Made by a program: the position numbers and the translations under genes
The notes under the pieces: generated by a model
Told to the model about the DNA's origin: nothing
Seen by the model: the letters and a program-made list of their open reading frames with translations, nothing else
Databases searched by the model: none
DNA from: an uncultured Paracoccaceae bacterium
GTDB taxonomy: Bacteria > Pseudomonadota > Alphaproteobacteria > Rhodobacterales > Rhodobacteraceae
Length of the DNA: 7,679 nucleotides
Assembly: GCA_937900975.1 (NCBI GenBank)
Contig: CALCPC010000831.1
Span: forward strand, 1 to 7,679
Direction: 5' to 3'
In this document: piece after piece, positions 7,383-7,679 of the stretch
How positions within the stretch are numbered: position 1 is the stretch's first letter
Layout: every line of letters begins with the position of its first letter

Positions 7383-7679
7383 GTGATCGTAGTTTGGACA
7401 GCCTTTTCGGTGCTGTCGGCCGTGAACTCCGTTTTGCTGCGGATCGGGCGACAGGTGGCGTGGGTCGCGCTCAGCCTGATGGTGCTTTCCATCCTGTATC
7501 AGGTGATCATGCGCTACGGCTTCTCGGCCGCGCCAAATTGGACAGAGGAGCTGGCGCGCTTCTTGATGCTGTGGATGACCGGCCTTTCGGCCCCGGCGGC
7601 CCTGCGCTGGGGCGGGTTTGTGGCCATCGACATGATCCCGCGCGCGCTGCCGGCGCGGGTCGGGCTGATCCTGAACCTG
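7383..7679 (+). CDS. TRAP transporter small permease (DctQ type), 5' part, runs off the window
   Basis: This is the small membrane subunit of a tripartite ATP-independent periplasmic transporter. It works with a large permease (DctM) and a periplasmic binding protein (DctP) to take up organic acids or sugars using an ion gradient. The 99 codons visible show a first membrane segment (about 25-43), RYGFSAAPNW, the family hallmark WTEELARF (53-60), a second hydrophobic stretch (about 58-73) and GGFVAIDMIP (77-86), in the order seen in DctQ proteins. The GTG start is chosen because of GGAGG upstream and because the length before the first membrane segment is normal. The gene is not preceded by dctP, so the other subunits are expected downstream. 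The substrate cannot be told from this part. Confidence 0.85.
   Translation, partial: MIVVWTAFSVLSAVNSVLLRIGRQVAWVALSLMVLSILYQVIMRYGFSAAPNWTEELARFLMLWMTGLSAPAALRWGGFVAIDMIPRALPARVGLILNL

Overview
The window is GC-rich and dense with genes. It looks like the chromosome of an alphaproteobacterium, most likely Rhodobacterales (Roseobacter/Rhodobacter-like). The basis is the Paracoccus/Rhodobacter type of cytochrome c oxidase subunit I, the DUF2244 protein directly behind it, the Rhodobacterales-style fructokinase C-terminus and the TRAP transporter permease. This placement is read from protein features, not from a database search.

Layout. Positions 1-137 hold the 3' end of lipB (octanoyltransferase). 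A 412-base gap with strong hairpins and a possible promoter follows. Next is ctaD (550-2192), aa3-type cytochrome c oxidase subunit I. It is broken: about 49 bases are missing near position 940, which shifts the frame. A DUF2244 membrane protein gene (2192-2719) overlaps the ctaD stop by one base. A 261-base convergent intergenic region with small repeats separates it from a PfkB-family sugar kinase, probably fructokinase, on the minus strand (2981-3919). A short divergent promoter region leads to a large plus-strand cyclic-di-GMP gene of the form (PAS-like)n-GGDEF-EAL. It is cut by one in-frame TAG at 6471-6473 into a PAS-GGDEF part (4002-6473) and an EAL part (6480-7283). The window ends inside a dctQ-like TRAP transporter small permease gene (7383-7679).

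How the genes may work together. ctaD and the DUF2244 gene look like one translationally coupled unit, with lipB upstream on the same strand. The c-di-GMP gene would encode a soluble sensor-regulator. Its EAL half keeps every catalytic residue I can check, while its GGDEF half has the GGDEF motif but lacks the RxxD I-site and a conserved phosphate-contacting lysine. The sugar kinase and the TRAP permease flank this gene and share a very similar leader (hairpin, then a 12-base ribosome-binding segment), which hints at linked expression of uptake and sugar phosphorylation.

I see no CRISPR array, insertion sequence, phage gene, tRNA or rRNA, and no clearly new multi-gene system. The strongest signals are the two disrupted conserved genes within 6 kb. 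They are either real gene decay or problems in the underlying sequence.
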